Assembly (NCBI GenBank): GCA_937943665.1
Contig: CALEAR010000006.1
Span: forward strand, 1-10,066
Length of the DNA: 10,066 nucleotides
Origin: an uncultured Alcanivoracaceae bacterium
GTDB taxonomy: Bacteria; Pseudomonadota; Gammaproteobacteria; Pseudomonadales; Alcanivoracaceae
Reading direction: 5' to 3'
Position numbers and translations under genes: made by a program. Below, piece after piece: positions 1 through 7,357 of the stretch (the first letter of the stretch is position 1; every line of letters starts with the position of its first letter). The notes below the pieces were generated by a model that was given only the letters and a program-made list of their open reading frames with translations, did no database searches and had not been told where the DNA came from.

Positions 1-2
1 TC

Positions 3-692
3 AAGGGGGTTAGCAAGCACTTTGATGAGCGCGTGCTGTATGAAGATCTCACGTTCAATATCCCCCGTGGTGCCATTGTGGGGGTCATCGGGCCAAACGG
101 TGCCGGTAAAACCACTCTATTCCGTATGCTCACAGGGGAGCAAGAACCTAGCAGCGGCACCATTGAAATTGGCGAAACCGTTCAGTTGGCCTATGTGGAT
201 CAAAGTCGTGAAGACCTAGATGGCAATAAAACCGTTTGGGAAGAAGTCTCTGAAGGGAACGATATCCTCAAGGTAGGCAATTATGAAGTGCCTTCCCGCG
301 CTTACTTGGGGCGTTTCAACTTCAAAGGCAGCGATCAACAGAAATTTGTGAATCAACTCTCTGGTGGAGAACGCAACCGCCTGCACCTAGCCAAATTGCT
401 TAAGCAAGGCGCTAACGTGCTACTGCTTGACGAACCCACCAACGATTTGGATGTGGAAACCTTACGTGCGTTAGAGGAAGCCTTATTAGCCTTCCCTGGC
501 TGCGCCATTGTGATTTCTCACGACCGCTGGTTCTTAGACCGTGTAGCCACCCATATTTTAGCCTTTGAAGGCAACTCTGAAGTGGAGTTTTTTGAGGGCA
601 GCTACACCGAGTACGAGGCATTCCGCCGCGAAAAGCTCGGTGAGGATGCGCTACAGCCTCGCCGCCCAAAATACAAGCGCATTGATCGATAA
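3..692 (+). CDS. ettA: Energy-dependent translational throttle protein EttA (ABC-F ATPase), 3' part
   Basis: This is the C-terminal 229 codons of a protein usually about 555 residues long; the reading frame is open at the window edge, so the start is missing. EttA is a soluble ABC-F protein that binds the ribosomal E site and gates entry into elongation according to ATP/ADP levels. The second nucleotide-binding domain is complete. Numbering from the first visible codon: Walker [10 protein letters not shown] at 30-38, signature LSGGE at 119-123, Walker B VLLLDEP at 139-145 with catalytic Glu144, and the switch His173 in ISHDRWFLD. There are no membrane segments, as expected for ABC-F. The basic tail ending in KYKRIDR is typical of EttA and helps separate it from Uup and YheS. 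A GTG at 33 could be mistaken for a start, but conserved ABC sequence (GVSKHFDER) precedes it in frame. It ends at a terminator shared with the convergent peroxidase gene. Confidence 0.95.
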   Translation, partial: KGVSKHFDERVLYEDLTFNIPRGAIVGVIGPNGAGKTTLFRMLTGEQEPSSGTIEIGETVQLAYVDQSREDLDGNKTVWEEVSEGNDILKVGNYEVPSRAYLGRFNFKGSDQQKFVNQLSGGERNRLHLAKLLKQGANVLLLDEPTNDLDVETLRALEEALLAFPGCAIVISHDRWFLDRVATHILAFEGNSEVEFFEGSYTEYEAFRREKLGEDALQPRRPKYKRIDR

Positions 693-704
693 ATCGCAAG
701 CACA

Positions 705-731
705 AAAAAGGCCGCTTAAAGCGGCCTTTTT
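705..731. terminator. Bidirectional rho-independent terminator between ettA and the peroxidase gene
   Basis: A GC-rich perfect stem GGCCGC (710-715) / GCGGCC (721-726) with a 5-nt loop is extended by an A-tract on the left (705-709) pairing with a T-tract on the right (727-731). The flanking A and T runs make it usable in both directions. It lies 12 nt after the ettA stop and 11 nt after the stop of the convergent peroxidase gene. Confidence 0.9.
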
Positions 732-742
732 ACTGCCCAATC

Positions 743-1798
743 TTAGTTGCTATCAGGCTTGGGGGTGTCTGCAGTGCTCGGAGGCAAAATGGGGTATTCC
801 ACCTCAGGCTGATCACCCGTTAAGGTGTTCAAGAAAGCCACAATAGCACTGATTTCATCCTTTTCTAGGGTTTGGCCGAGCTGGGACTTCGCCATAATGT
901 CCACTGCTTCCTCAAGGCTCCAAACGGTTCCACTGTGGAAGTAAGGCGCAGTGAGCGCAATGTTACGTAAGGGGCTGGCGCGGAAAAAGTATTCTTGGCT
1001 TTCATCTCCAGTAAGATCCGCCAAACCTTTATCGCTTTCAGGACGCACTTTTTCATCGGGGGCTTGTACTTGACCAAACTTAAAGAAGTTTTGGCCACCC
1101 AAGTTCACACCACTGTGGCACGCTGTGCAGCCCTTATCCATGAAGAGCGCCAACCCTTTTTGCTCTTCTTCATTCAATGTGTCTTCACCGTTTAAGAACT
1201 TATCGAAAGGTGCGTTTGGGGTCACCAAGGTTTTCTCGAATACACCAATGGCTTCAGTGGCATTCTTGAAGGTCACAGGGTCTTTATCATCAGCAAAGGC
1301 CTTAGCAAAAAGCTCCTTATACTCTGGAATGCTGTTAAGCACCTTCTCCACCATTTCAGGTGTGGCGTTCATTTCCACATCCGCCTGAATGGGACCTTCT
1401 GCCTGCTCTTGTAAATCCTCAGCGCGGCCATCCCAGAACTGCTTAGCATTAAACACAGCATTCAATACTGTGGGGGAGTTACGGGGACCTGCATTCCAAC
1501 CATGACCAATGGAGGTAGGTACGTTATCCGCACCACCTGTGCCTAAGCTATGACAGGTGTTACAAGTAATGATATGGCTTTTCGATAAACGTGGCTCAAA
1601 GAAAAGCATGCGGCCAAGTTCGATTTGATCTTCATTTAGCTTGTGCTCCTCGATCATTTCTTCCACGGTGGGCACAGGCTTAAACATGGCCTTAGCGCGA
1701 TCGCGCAATGCATCAGCATCAGCATTGGCCACACCACTTAACAATAGGCCTGCGGCCAACGCAGCAGAGCTGCCTAATGAAAAATAGCGCTTCAACAT
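743..1798 (-). CDS. Periplasmic di-haem cytochrome c peroxidase
   Basis: 351 residues. It reduces hydrogen peroxide to water in the periplasm using electrons from small c-type cytochromes or azurin-like donors. A signal peptide covers residues 1 to about 26 (positive MLKR, hydrophobic core, ANA/ADA cleavage region). Two haem-attachment motifs are present: CNTCH at 79-83 (peroxidatic haem) and CTACH at 224-228 (electron-transfer haem). Residues known from the Pseudomonas enzyme fall at matching spacing: distal ligand His99, inter-haem Trp122 in FWDGR, catalytic Gln132 and Glu142, and the likely distal Met302 of the second haem. This makes it a classical two-haem peroxidase, not the three-haem YhjA type and not a MauG lacking catalytic residues. 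The start is supported by GAGGGA (1805-1810) 6 nt upstream. It appears to be a single-gene unit. The proteobacterial name would be ccpA or ccp; no symbol is given because usage varies. Confidence 0.93.
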   Translation of the reverse strand: MLKRYFSLGSSAALAAGLLLSGVANADADALRDRAKAMFKPVPTVEEMIEEHKLNEDQIELGRMLFFEPRLSKSHIITCNTCHSLGTGGADNVPTSIGHGWNAGPRNSPTVLNAVFNAKQFWDGRAEDLQEQAEGPIQADVEMNATPEMVEKVLNSIPEYKELFAKAFADDKDPVTFKNATEAIGVFEKTLVTPNAPFDKFLNGEDTLNEEEQKGLALFMDKGCTACHSGVNLGGQNFFKFGQVQAPDEKVRPESDKGLADLTGDESQEYFFRASPLRNIALTAPYFHSGTVWSLEEAVDIMAKSQLGQTLEKDEISAIVAFLNTLTGDQPEVEYPILPPSTADTPKPDSN

Positions 1799-1889
1799 GA
1801 TATGTCCCTCAAAAATAGTGAGCTAGATAGTCAACCACACTGCTGGCGGCACCCCAATGACAAAAGTCATGCCGTAACAGTATTCTAAG

Positions 1890-1918
1890 GTTATAGAAAA
1901 ACACAATAGTAACATCAA
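1890..1918 (-). promoter_or_regulatory. Possible sigma-70 promoter for the peroxidase gene
   Basis: Read on the minus strand, TTGATG (1913-1918) is followed after 17 nt by TATAAC (1890-1895), four of six and five of six matches to consensus. It would give a leader of about 85 nt before the ATG at 1798. No convincing FNR/ANR or OxyR site was recognised next to it. The call rests on the hexamers and their spacing only. Confidence 0.4.
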
Positions 1919-1965
1919 AACAATAAAGCTTTAGCTATCGCCTATATTAGCATTAGATATAATTG

Positions 1966-2397
1966 CTAAGCTGCTTCCCAGGCCAAAGTGAATACTCCCA
2001 CAATAATCATGGCCACCGCTAATAATTGCAGCGCGCTTGCCCCCTCCCTCAATAAAACCACTCCCACTAATGTGGTAACAATGAGGGAGCCTCCCACAAT
2101 CAAGGGGTTACCCACCGCCACAGGCACACCGCGGCCAAAAATCACAAAGGTTAAAATTTCCACCAATCCAATGGCTACCCCAGCCCCCACGGCTAAAGCG
2201 ATCCCTATTCGGTTATAGACAATGGGCTCCGAACTTCCTGTTTGTTGATAAATTAACAACGCTAATCCGATAAAAGCGGCCACAAATTGAAGCACCACAG
2301 CGCCAAGCACGGCATTAATGTGGCTAGAAGATAACTTAATAAAAACGTTGTAAAGGCCGAACATTACGGCCGCTAACGTAATTAAAATAATAGGCAT
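1966..2397 (-). CDS. Half-size EamA/DMT-superfamily membrane protein
   Basis: 143 residues, strongly hydrophobic, with about five predicted membrane helices near residues 2-22, 29-50, 63-87, 97-116 and 122-140. The pattern (start MPIILITLAAVMFGLYN, then GNPLIVGGSLIVTTLVGVVLLRE and a last helix ending near the C-terminus) resembles one EamA repeat of the drug/metabolite transporter superfamily. Full EamA proteins have about ten helices in two repeats, so this one would have to act as a dimer, as small multidrug-resistance proteins do; that is inference. The substrate cannot be told. An in-frame ATG four codons earlier (2407-2409) is possible, but GAGGAG at 2402-2407 overlaps it and sits 4 nt before the ATG chosen here, so the shorter form is preferred. 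No neighbour gene is co-transcribed. Confidence 0.75.
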   Translation of the reverse strand: MPIILITLAAVMFGLYNVFIKLSSSHINAVLGAVVLQFVAAFIGLALLIYQQTGSSEPIVYNRIGIALAVGAGVAIGLVEILTFVIFGRGVPVAVGNPLIVGGSLIVTTLVGVVLLREGASALQLLAVAMIIVGVFTLAWEAA

Positions 2398-2401
2398 GCA
2401 G

Positions 2402-2407
2402 CTCCTC
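2402..2407 (-). promoter_or_regulatory. Ribosome-binding site that decides the start of the EamA-like gene
   Basis: GAGGAG on the minus strand lies 4 nt before the ATG at 2395-2397. The upstream in-frame ATG (2407-2409) overlaps this motif and has no purine-rich sequence of its own ahead of it, which favours the internal ATG. Confidence 0.7.
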
Positions 2408-2434
2408 ATCAGTATTATTATTCATAAAAGCCCC

Positions 2435-2440
2435 ATTATA
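2435..2440 (-). promoter_or_regulatory. Consensus -10 box of the EamA-like gene promoter
   Basis: A perfect TATAAT on the minus strand would place transcription start near 2428 and give a leader of about 30 nt. The -35 region (around 2457-2464) has no good match, so the promoter may be weak or activator-dependent. It sits less than 30 nt beyond the T-tract of the terminator of the upstream operon. The motif is palindromic (CATTATAATG), so a -10 also exists on the + strand, but no + strand gene follows. Confidence 0.5.
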
Positions 2441-2467
2441 ATGCCTATGTTTTTTTGTGCTGCGAAC

Positions 2468-2494
2468 AAAAAAAAGCGGGAGCCTAGCTCCCGC
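2468..2494 (-). terminator. Rho-independent terminator of the fadL-like/lipoprotein operon
   Basis: On the minus strand, stem GCGGGAG (from 2488-2494) pairs with CTCCCGC (from 2476-2482), can be extended by one C-G pair to leave a 3-nt loop, and is followed directly by eight T (2468-2475). It starts 18 nt after the lipoprotein stop codon. Confidence 0.93.
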
Positions 2495-2512
2495 CAACCA
2501 CCAACGCCTCTC

Positions 2513-5500
2513 TTATTTCACCGGTTCACTTTCATAGGTTAAATAAGCGCCTGCTTCAGGGATCTTGAGCTTAATATCACTACCAATCAGCCCAAGCAGC
2601 TCACTAAGTTTCACAGTAATACCCTGTGAGTTGAGGTTCATTTGATGGATATGCATGCGACCATCCTCAGAAAACTCCACGGCTCCTCTTAAGTTCAGCG
2701 CTAGAGGATAGTTTTGCAGATTATGCTTACCATTTAATGGTACTTCGAGGTTGGGTGCATCCATGTACAGGTTCACTCGTGTTTCAAACACGGGGCCATC
2801 TTTGGTGCTGCGGATCCACCCTGGAATTAACCCATTGGGGTTATCCTGAAACAGTGGGTTATTCCCTAAGCCATACTTCTCATCTTGGGCGGGGAATTTG
2901 GGCCCTGGATGCATACGCATCACCTGAGCTCCCGTGGGGGCAGGCAGCTTAATTAAGGCGGTGGCCTCAGCAAACACATCAGCGGAACCCACCATAATAG
3001 CGCTAGGATAAATACCCACGGCTAAAGCTTCTTCCCCTTCCGCGTTCTTAGTGCAGTAGGCCTCCTCAGGGTTACCTTCATTATCCACATAGGGACACAC
3101 ATATTGTGCTTTACCAAATATTTCCACATCTAGGTTACCCACCAAGTGGATAAAAGATTGCGCTGGACAATCGCCACTGGCACAACCCACCCTTGCTTGA
3201 GTAAGAACACCTCCCCAACCATCCACTTCAAGCTTGGTGGAGTTCGGAATGGGCTTCTCTGCCGCAAGCAAAGCCTCCACATGGGAGTTCATGGCCTCAT
3301 AGTAAGTCAGTGCCGCCGCTGTATCCGCTGTGGGAGTATTACGCAATGATAGTAGTACATTGTTGCTAGCGGGAGCACCTTCAAATTCCACCACCATATC
3401 TGCCCTCGCCTCAGCGGAGACACCCTTCAGCGGTGCGGTAATTAAAGGTTGCTCTGTAACACTGCACGGGCCATTGGCGCAATCGCCGCTGTGCAGGTAA
3501 TAGCGATAACGCTTTCCATCCTGCCACGGCTTATGGGGGATAAACTCTAATGTGGTGGCAGTTTGCACAAGCTCACCCTCCACCGTATTGCCCGCTTCAT
3601 CCTCCACCCTAAAGGCACCTTCAGGAAGCGTTTGCATAGGTTTCGAAAAGGTAAGTCGCAGATGACGATTCGCGGGTACCTTTTGTCGTGGCAACATTAA
3701 TGGTGGGTTGTTTTTCCCTTCATCGCCTAAGCACACACCGCCTTCATCATTCCACGTCATGGCACAGGGGAACCCAGGATAAGCCGTGAGAACCACAGGG
3801 TTCTTAAATATACTAGGGGCTTCACTGGCTTCCACATGTCCGGCATAAGCTAGCCCCTCCTCATGGAACACGGGGGTTTTAAACTCATGCTCCACTCTTT
3901 CAATGGGCTGCCCTTGGGCTTGTGGATCCGTTTCATCCACAAAAAAGTAATGCACTCCTTCTTCAATACCGCCGCTTTTTTTCATGGTGGGCACAGGCAA
4001 GCCCGTTACCTGTTCAGTCAGTTCCACCGCATACGCAGCATCGCTCTTCCAAGGGGTATTAGGGGTTAGCACTATACTAGCGCCATCCACGTGCACCTTT
4101 ACTTCATGGGTAATATCGGTGCCATTCTCTGTAATGAAAACAGAATGCCCCGGTACCACAGAAGTGGGATCAAGAGGCGCATTGTAGTTAAAGGTGATGG
4201 CATCGGAAGGCTTAATGGCATTAGCTTTCTCACCCTTTTTCACCAAGGGGTAAACGGATTGCAACTCTGGCTTGATACCCGTGGTGCGAGCCTGGGAAAT
4301 ACGCATTTCCTGATCCGCCGCCTTGTAGGATTTCATTTGGAAGCTTAAGAGGCCAAAGGCCACTTCCGCTCCAAGCACCTCGGGCTCCACGATTCCCACA
4401 GCATCAATTTCCAACTGCTTGCCATCTAAACTGGCCATGCCCACCAATTCCACATGCAAAAGATCCTGACTAAGCGCCCCGTTGGGCTTCGGATTTTCTG
4501 CGGTCATGGCCACATCCATGAACAAACGCACCTGACGTGGTGCATCAGAAGCCGAGCTATAGGGGTTCGGATAAATGTACCCCACTGCATCGGAAATGAA
4601 GGAAACAGAAACATCACCCGTGCTCATGGAACCATCGGTGGCGGCCTCCACTGCACCAGCAATTTTCACATCAATCGTGGTGCCGGTGAGCAGGCTACCC
4701 CGGGGAATTCGCAAGGGAGATACCTTGGGGAACTTCGGCAAATACGCCAGCTCCGCAAATATATCCCCTTGTTGCATGGTGGCATCATCCTCCCCTAACA
4801 ACACGGATTGCAACGGTACACAATTTAACGCTCCTCCTGTAAGCGGTGAGGTTTTGGGATCTGCCTCCACTGCACAGGGAGTTTCCGCCTCACTGGCTTT
4901 CACCGTATCTTGCACCAAAATACTGCGTGGTTGTGTGTCTTGAGGAGTAAAAGATAAAGATTCACTCAAGGTGCCACCAAAACGGCTCGGCAGCTGATCG
5001 AGGGTTAGCACATACTCTTCACCAGCCTTTAGGCTTGCCTTGGGCGCCACCGTAATTAGGTGCTGTTTCACTAATAAGGTGGCATCCACCAACTCACCCT
5101 CTGCGGTGCTTAAGGCCACCTCTTTACCATATTCAATGGCGCGGCTATCCAAGGGTTGGCTAAAACGTAAACGAAAGTTACTAAAATCCACCACGGGCTC
5201 TTGGTTACCCATCATATCGGGGAAGGTGCTCAACAAGGAAAATTCATTGTCTGCCCCCCTTTCTAGCAAACTGCCAGAGGTGGTGGCCAAGGCGGTTTCA
5301 AAGCATAGCTCACTGGGTAAATTCACATTGCCTGTGGCCGCTAAGCAGTATTTTCGATTGGGTGCCAAAGGTTGCGCCGGTGTAAGCACTAGGCCTTTAT
5401 TGTTATCCACCAAGCTATAAGAAGCCCACGCCACTTCATCGCAGGCATCGCCTTGGCAACTGAGCTTCACATCCTCACCGGATACGGCTTCATCCACAGG

Positions 5501-5686
5501 GTCAGAAAAGCGCAATACCACCGGGGTTTTCACCGATACATTGCTTTGCCCATGGGCAGGATAACTGTAAATCACCCCGCTTTCTTGCCACTGTTTTTCT
5601 GCACTTGCTGAACTGGTTTCGTGGCTGCTACCACCGCAGGCACTCAAAAACACAACGGTTATTATTAATGTTATGACGTATCGCAT
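2513..5686 (-). CDS. Large Ig-like-domain outer-membrane lipoprotein paired with a FadL-type transporter
   Basis: 1057 residues; no named family was recognised. It has a lipoprotein signal with lipobox LSAC (14-17); the lipidated Cys17 is followed by Gly, not Asp, which fits outer-membrane sorting. Four stretches look like SbsA-type (Big_5) Ig-like domains: about 42-130, 160-250, 473-560 and 660-735, each with a pattern such as LRFSDPVD or LTFSKPM early and a LTPxxPW/L-type strand later. Between and after them lie two beta-rich modules (about 325-455 and 840-1050) that resemble each other, so the protein looks internally duplicated. Apart from Cys17, all 14 cysteines fall in seven close pairs. 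No GXSXG lipase motif or other catalytic signature is visible. AGAGGTGG sits just before the ATG, overlapping the stop of the upstream FadL-like gene 10 nt away, so the two are co-translated. Role inferred: surface or periplasmic partner of the transporter. Confidence 0.85.
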   Translation of the reverse strand: MRYVITLIITVVFLSACGGSSHETSSASAEKQWQESGVIYSYPAHGQSNVSVKTPVVLRFSDPVDEAVSGEDVKLSCQGDACDEVAWASYSLVDNNKGLVLTPAQPLAPNRKYCLAATGNVNLPSELCFETALATTSGSLLERGADNEFSLLSTFPDMMGNQEPVVDFSNFRLRFSQPLDSRAIEYGKEVALSTAEGELVDATLLVKQHLITVAPKASLKAGEEYVLTLDQLPSRFGGTLSESLSFTPQDTQPRSILVQDTVKASEAETPCAVEADPKTSPLTGGALNCVPLQSVLLGEDDATMQQGDIFAELAYLPKFPKVSPLRIPRGSLLTGTTIDVKIAGAVEAATDGSMSTGDVSVSFISDAVGYIYPNPYSSASDAPRQVRLFMDVAMTAENPKPNGALSQDLLHVELVGMASLDGKQLEIDAVGIVEPEVLGAEVAFGLLSFQMKSYKAADQEMRISQARTTGIKPELQSVYPLVKKGEKANAIKPSDAITFNYNAPLDPTSVVPGHSVFITENGTDITHEVKVHVDGASIVLTPNTPWKSDAAYAVELTEQVTGLPVPTMKKSGGIEEGVHYFFVDETDPQAQGQPIERVEHEFKTPVFHEEGLAYAGHVEASEAPSIFKNPVVLTAYPGFPCAMTWNDEGGVCLGDEGKNNPPLMLPRQKVPANRHLRLTFSKPMQTLPEGAFRVEDEAGNTVEGELVQTATTLEFIPHKPWQDGKRYRYYLHSGDCANGPCSVTEQPLITAPLKGVSAEARADMVVEFEGAPASNNVLLSLRNTPTADTAAALTYYEAMNSHVEALLAAEKPIPNSTKLEVDGWGGVLTQARVGCASGDCPAQSFIHLVGNLDVEIFGKAQYVCPYVDNEGNPEEAYCTKNAEGEEALAVGIYPSAIMVGSADVFAEATALIKLPAPTGAQVMRMHPGPKFPAQDEKYGLGNNPLFQDNPNGLIPGWIRSTKDGPVFETRVNLYMDAPNLEVPLNGKHNLQNYPLALNLRGAVEFSEDGRMHIHQMNLNSQGITVKLSELLGLIGSDIKLKIPEAGAYLTYESEPVK

Positions 5687-5696
5687 TTTCCACCTC

Positions 5697-7061
5697 TTAG
5701 AATTTGAGCGTCATGGAGCCAGCTACCACATGCACATCACCGGAGGCTTTCACGGTTTCATAAGGCTTTAAGCCTTGCTCATAGCGCGAGCTGTATAGAT
5801 CAAATGTTTTGTTTTGGAGGTTGTGATACTGGTAACCCAAATCAAAACGAACGGGGAAGGAAAAGAAACGGGTTTTAGGGTATTCAGCAGAAACGCCTAA
5901 GCCCACTATCACCTTATCGCTATCCACTAGGTTCATATCTAAGGAACCTCGGGATTTAATCGGCGCCTTGCTGTAGGCCACACCACCGGTGAGGGCAATG
6001 TGCTCTGTGATGTGGTATTCGCCCCCAATTCTGGGCACTACTATGTCCTTAAAACCAAGGGCGGGACGCTCACCATTACCCTGAGCTGCGGGCCCTGCAA
6101 TGGTGTCCTTTTTCAATTGTTTATCCAAGCGTGACCAAGCCTGATATTCCACTGCTCCACCCACACGCCAACGGTTGCTCTTATATTGTGTGGACAAGGT
6201 GGTGATGGAGGGCTGATAGGAATCGAGGGTGAGAATTCGCAAGTTCATGCCAGGAGCTGGCAACATGCCATCAATGGTAATATTGGAATCCACCACCGTA
6301 TGGGTATTAGATTCATCCCGATAAGTTAAGGCACTTTCCACACCATCGAACCAGCAACTATCGGTGGCGCAAAGCGTTTCTCCCCAATCCATGCTAACCC
6401 CAACAATGGGCTTCACGGAGGGTTGAGCAGATACCTTCATGGATTCATGACTTGAGGCGCCATCTAGTTCAGTGGTGGCATCAAGCTCCGCCTCCGCATG
6501 CAAGGTCACTCGCAACGAGGCGCCCACATCAATGCCGCGCCATAATTTGGTGCCAAATCCAATGTTCAAGAACAAGGGCTGACGGCCATATTCAAAAAAC
6601 TGCCCTTGGGCTGAGGTTTTTGAGCCGAAGGCCATCATTTCGTTACCGTACTCCTCCACGCCAATCATGACCCCTAAATATAAAGGGTGTTCGAATTGCG
6701 TCATGGAAGTGAGATCGGTTTTCATTCCTAACAGCAGGTGTTGGGAAGGCTTATCGAGAATGGTTTTGCCACCGCTATTAATGGGCGCCTCACCGCCAAG
6801 GCTTTTTAGCTTTAAGCTGTGATCCGCATGCAATAAACCAGCCGTGAGCTCACCACGGTCATCTTGCGCCAAGGCAGCGGGGTTGTAATACACAGCAGAG
6901 ACTTGATGATTAAATGCAGATAATGCTTGCGCCGAAGCCAGATCGCTAGGCAAAACGCCATAGGTGGTACCTAAGTTGCCCATACTTGCTAAGCCCGCCG
7001 CAGGCAAGCCCAAGGCCACTGCACTCACGGATATATAACGAGAAACTTTTCTTATTGGCAT
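5697..7061 (-). CDS. FadL/OmpP1-family outer-membrane transport protein
   Basis: 454 residues. This family forms 14-stranded outer-membrane beta-barrels plugged by an N-terminal hatch and passes long-chain fatty acids, hydrocarbons or other hydrophobic compounds by lateral diffusion. A signal peptide spans residues 1 to about 25 (basic MPIRKVSR, hydrophobic core, cleavage near GLA-SM). The hatch motif NPAAL is at 60-64 in the usual VYYNPAAL context. The rest alternates like beta-strands, including a GGxxYxxWS-like stretch (GGAVEYQAWSRLD), IGGEYHITEHIALTGGVAYS, and a C-terminal strand ending in Phe, the barrel-assembly signal. The length is normal for the family. The frame stays open 31 codons upstream (to 7154), but that extension would bury the signal peptide; AAAGGGA at 7069-7075 supports the start used. 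It is the first gene of an operon with the Ig-like lipoprotein. The substrate is unknown, so fadL is not assigned as a symbol. Confidence 0.9.
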   Translation of the reverse strand: MPIRKVSRYISVSAVALGLPAAGLASMGNLGTTYGVLPSDLASAQALSAFNHQVSAVYYNPAALAQDDRGELTAGLLHADHSLKLKSLGGEAPINSGGKTILDKPSQHLLLGMKTDLTSMTQFEHPLYLGVMIGVEEYGNEMMAFGSKTSAQGQFFEYGRQPLFLNIGFGTKLWRGIDVGASLRVTLHAEAELDATTELDGASSHESMKVSAQPSVKPIVGVSMDWGETLCATDSCWFDGVESALTYRDESNTHTVVDSNITIDGMLPAPGMNLRILTLDSYQPSITTLSTQYKSNRWRVGGAVEYQAWSRLDKQLKKDTIAGPAAQGNGERPALGFKDIVVPRIGGEYHITEHIALTGGVAYSKAPIKSRGSLDMNLVDSDKVIVGLGVSAEYPKTRFFSFPVRFDLGYQYHNLQNKTFDLYSSRYEQGLKPYETVKASGDVHVVAGSMTLKF

Positions 7062-7068
7062 GATTGTG

Positions 7069-7075
7069 TCCCTTT
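7069..7075 (-). promoter_or_regulatory. Ribosome-binding site that decides the start of the FadL-like gene
   Basis: AAAGGGA on the minus strand lies 7 nt before the ATG at 7059-7061. It selects the start directly ahead of the signal peptide over the longer open frame reaching 7154. Confidence 0.75.
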
Positions 7076-7183
7076 CGTGTTGTTGTTGGTAATGGGCTGA
7101 TGAATTGTAGTTAGTACCCACACACTTTTTGTAGAGAGCAATAAAAGATAACACTCATCCTTAAACTCTGACGCATTTAGAAA

Positions 7184-7216
7184 GTAAAAAGTAAGTCTTT
7201 TTTCGTAAAAGTTAGT
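7184..7216. repeat. Two imperfect 12-bp direct repeats, 21 bp apart
   Basis: GTAAAAAGTAAG (7184-7195) and GTAAAAGTTAGT (7205-7216) share most positions and start 21 bp apart, about two helical turns, so both copies face the same side of the DNA. They lie 123-157 bp upstream of the FadL-like start. An operator is possible, but the sequence is AT-rich and chance similarity cannot be excluded. Confidence 0.35.
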
Positions 7217-7281
7217 AAACACTCGCTTTTCGCTAAAGACAGATAATCAATGTAATATTTTTTATTTTTCGCTTGCACTAA

Positions 7282-7300
7282 AAAGGAGGCGTAAAGGAGG
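7282..7300. repeat. Direct repeat of AAAGGAGG, 11 bp apart
   Basis: Two exact copies (7282-7289 and 7293-7300) start 11 bp apart, about one helical turn. They look like Shine-Dalgarno sites on the + strand, but no + strand start codon and open frame follow, so a protein-binding function is more plausible than translation. Confidence 0.4.
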
Positions 7301-7357
7301 GATAGCAATATTTTCGTATCGTTCACTAGAGTAACTACTAAAAGCGACGTACTCCAA

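Larger units (their letters stand above)
7062..7357. other. AT-rich intergenic region upstream of the fadL-like operon
   Basis: Apart from the ribosome-binding site at 7069-7075, no gene is supported here on either strand. The stretch must hold the promoter of the fadL-like/lipoprotein operon. It is rich in A/T runs, and no single -35/-10 pair with both good hexamers and 16-18 nt spacing stood out. It contains two pairs of short direct repeats: GTAAAAAGTAAG/GTAAAAGTTAGT (7184-7195, 7205-7216) and AAAGGAGG twice (7282-7289, 7293-7300). Both could be regulator sites, but no known fatty-acid regulator operator (FadR or PsrA type) was recognised. Confidence 0.6.

Noticed and set aside
1904..1918. 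FNR/ANR box upstream of the peroxidase gene
   Set aside because: TTGAT is present on the minus strand, but the second half-site is not ATCAA at the required spacing; it fits better as part of a -35 element.
1946..1970. Inverted repeat TTAGCA/TGCTAA after the EamA-like gene as its terminator
   Set aside because: The stem is short and AT-rich, overlaps the stop codon, has a long loop and no T-run, so it was not called a terminator.
2437..2442. + strand promoter from the palindromic TATAAT
   Set aside because: No suitable -35 and no + strand gene downstream; the minus-strand reading is explained by the EamA-like gene.
4454..4943. Open frames of 114-122 codons on the + strand within the lipoprotein gene
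   Set aside because: They lie antisense to a long, well supported gene, have no ribosome-binding site or recognisable protein features, and look like coding shadows.
2513..5686. Lipase or lysophospholipase activity of the Ig-like lipoprotein, by analogy with VolA
   Set aside because: No GXSXG nucleophile motif or other recognisable serine-hydrolase signature was found on reading all 1057 residues.
7062..7154. Longer FadL-like protein starting at 7154
   Set aside because: The extra 31 residues lack a ribosome-binding site and would place the signal peptide internally; the ATG at 7061 has a clear AAAGGGA.
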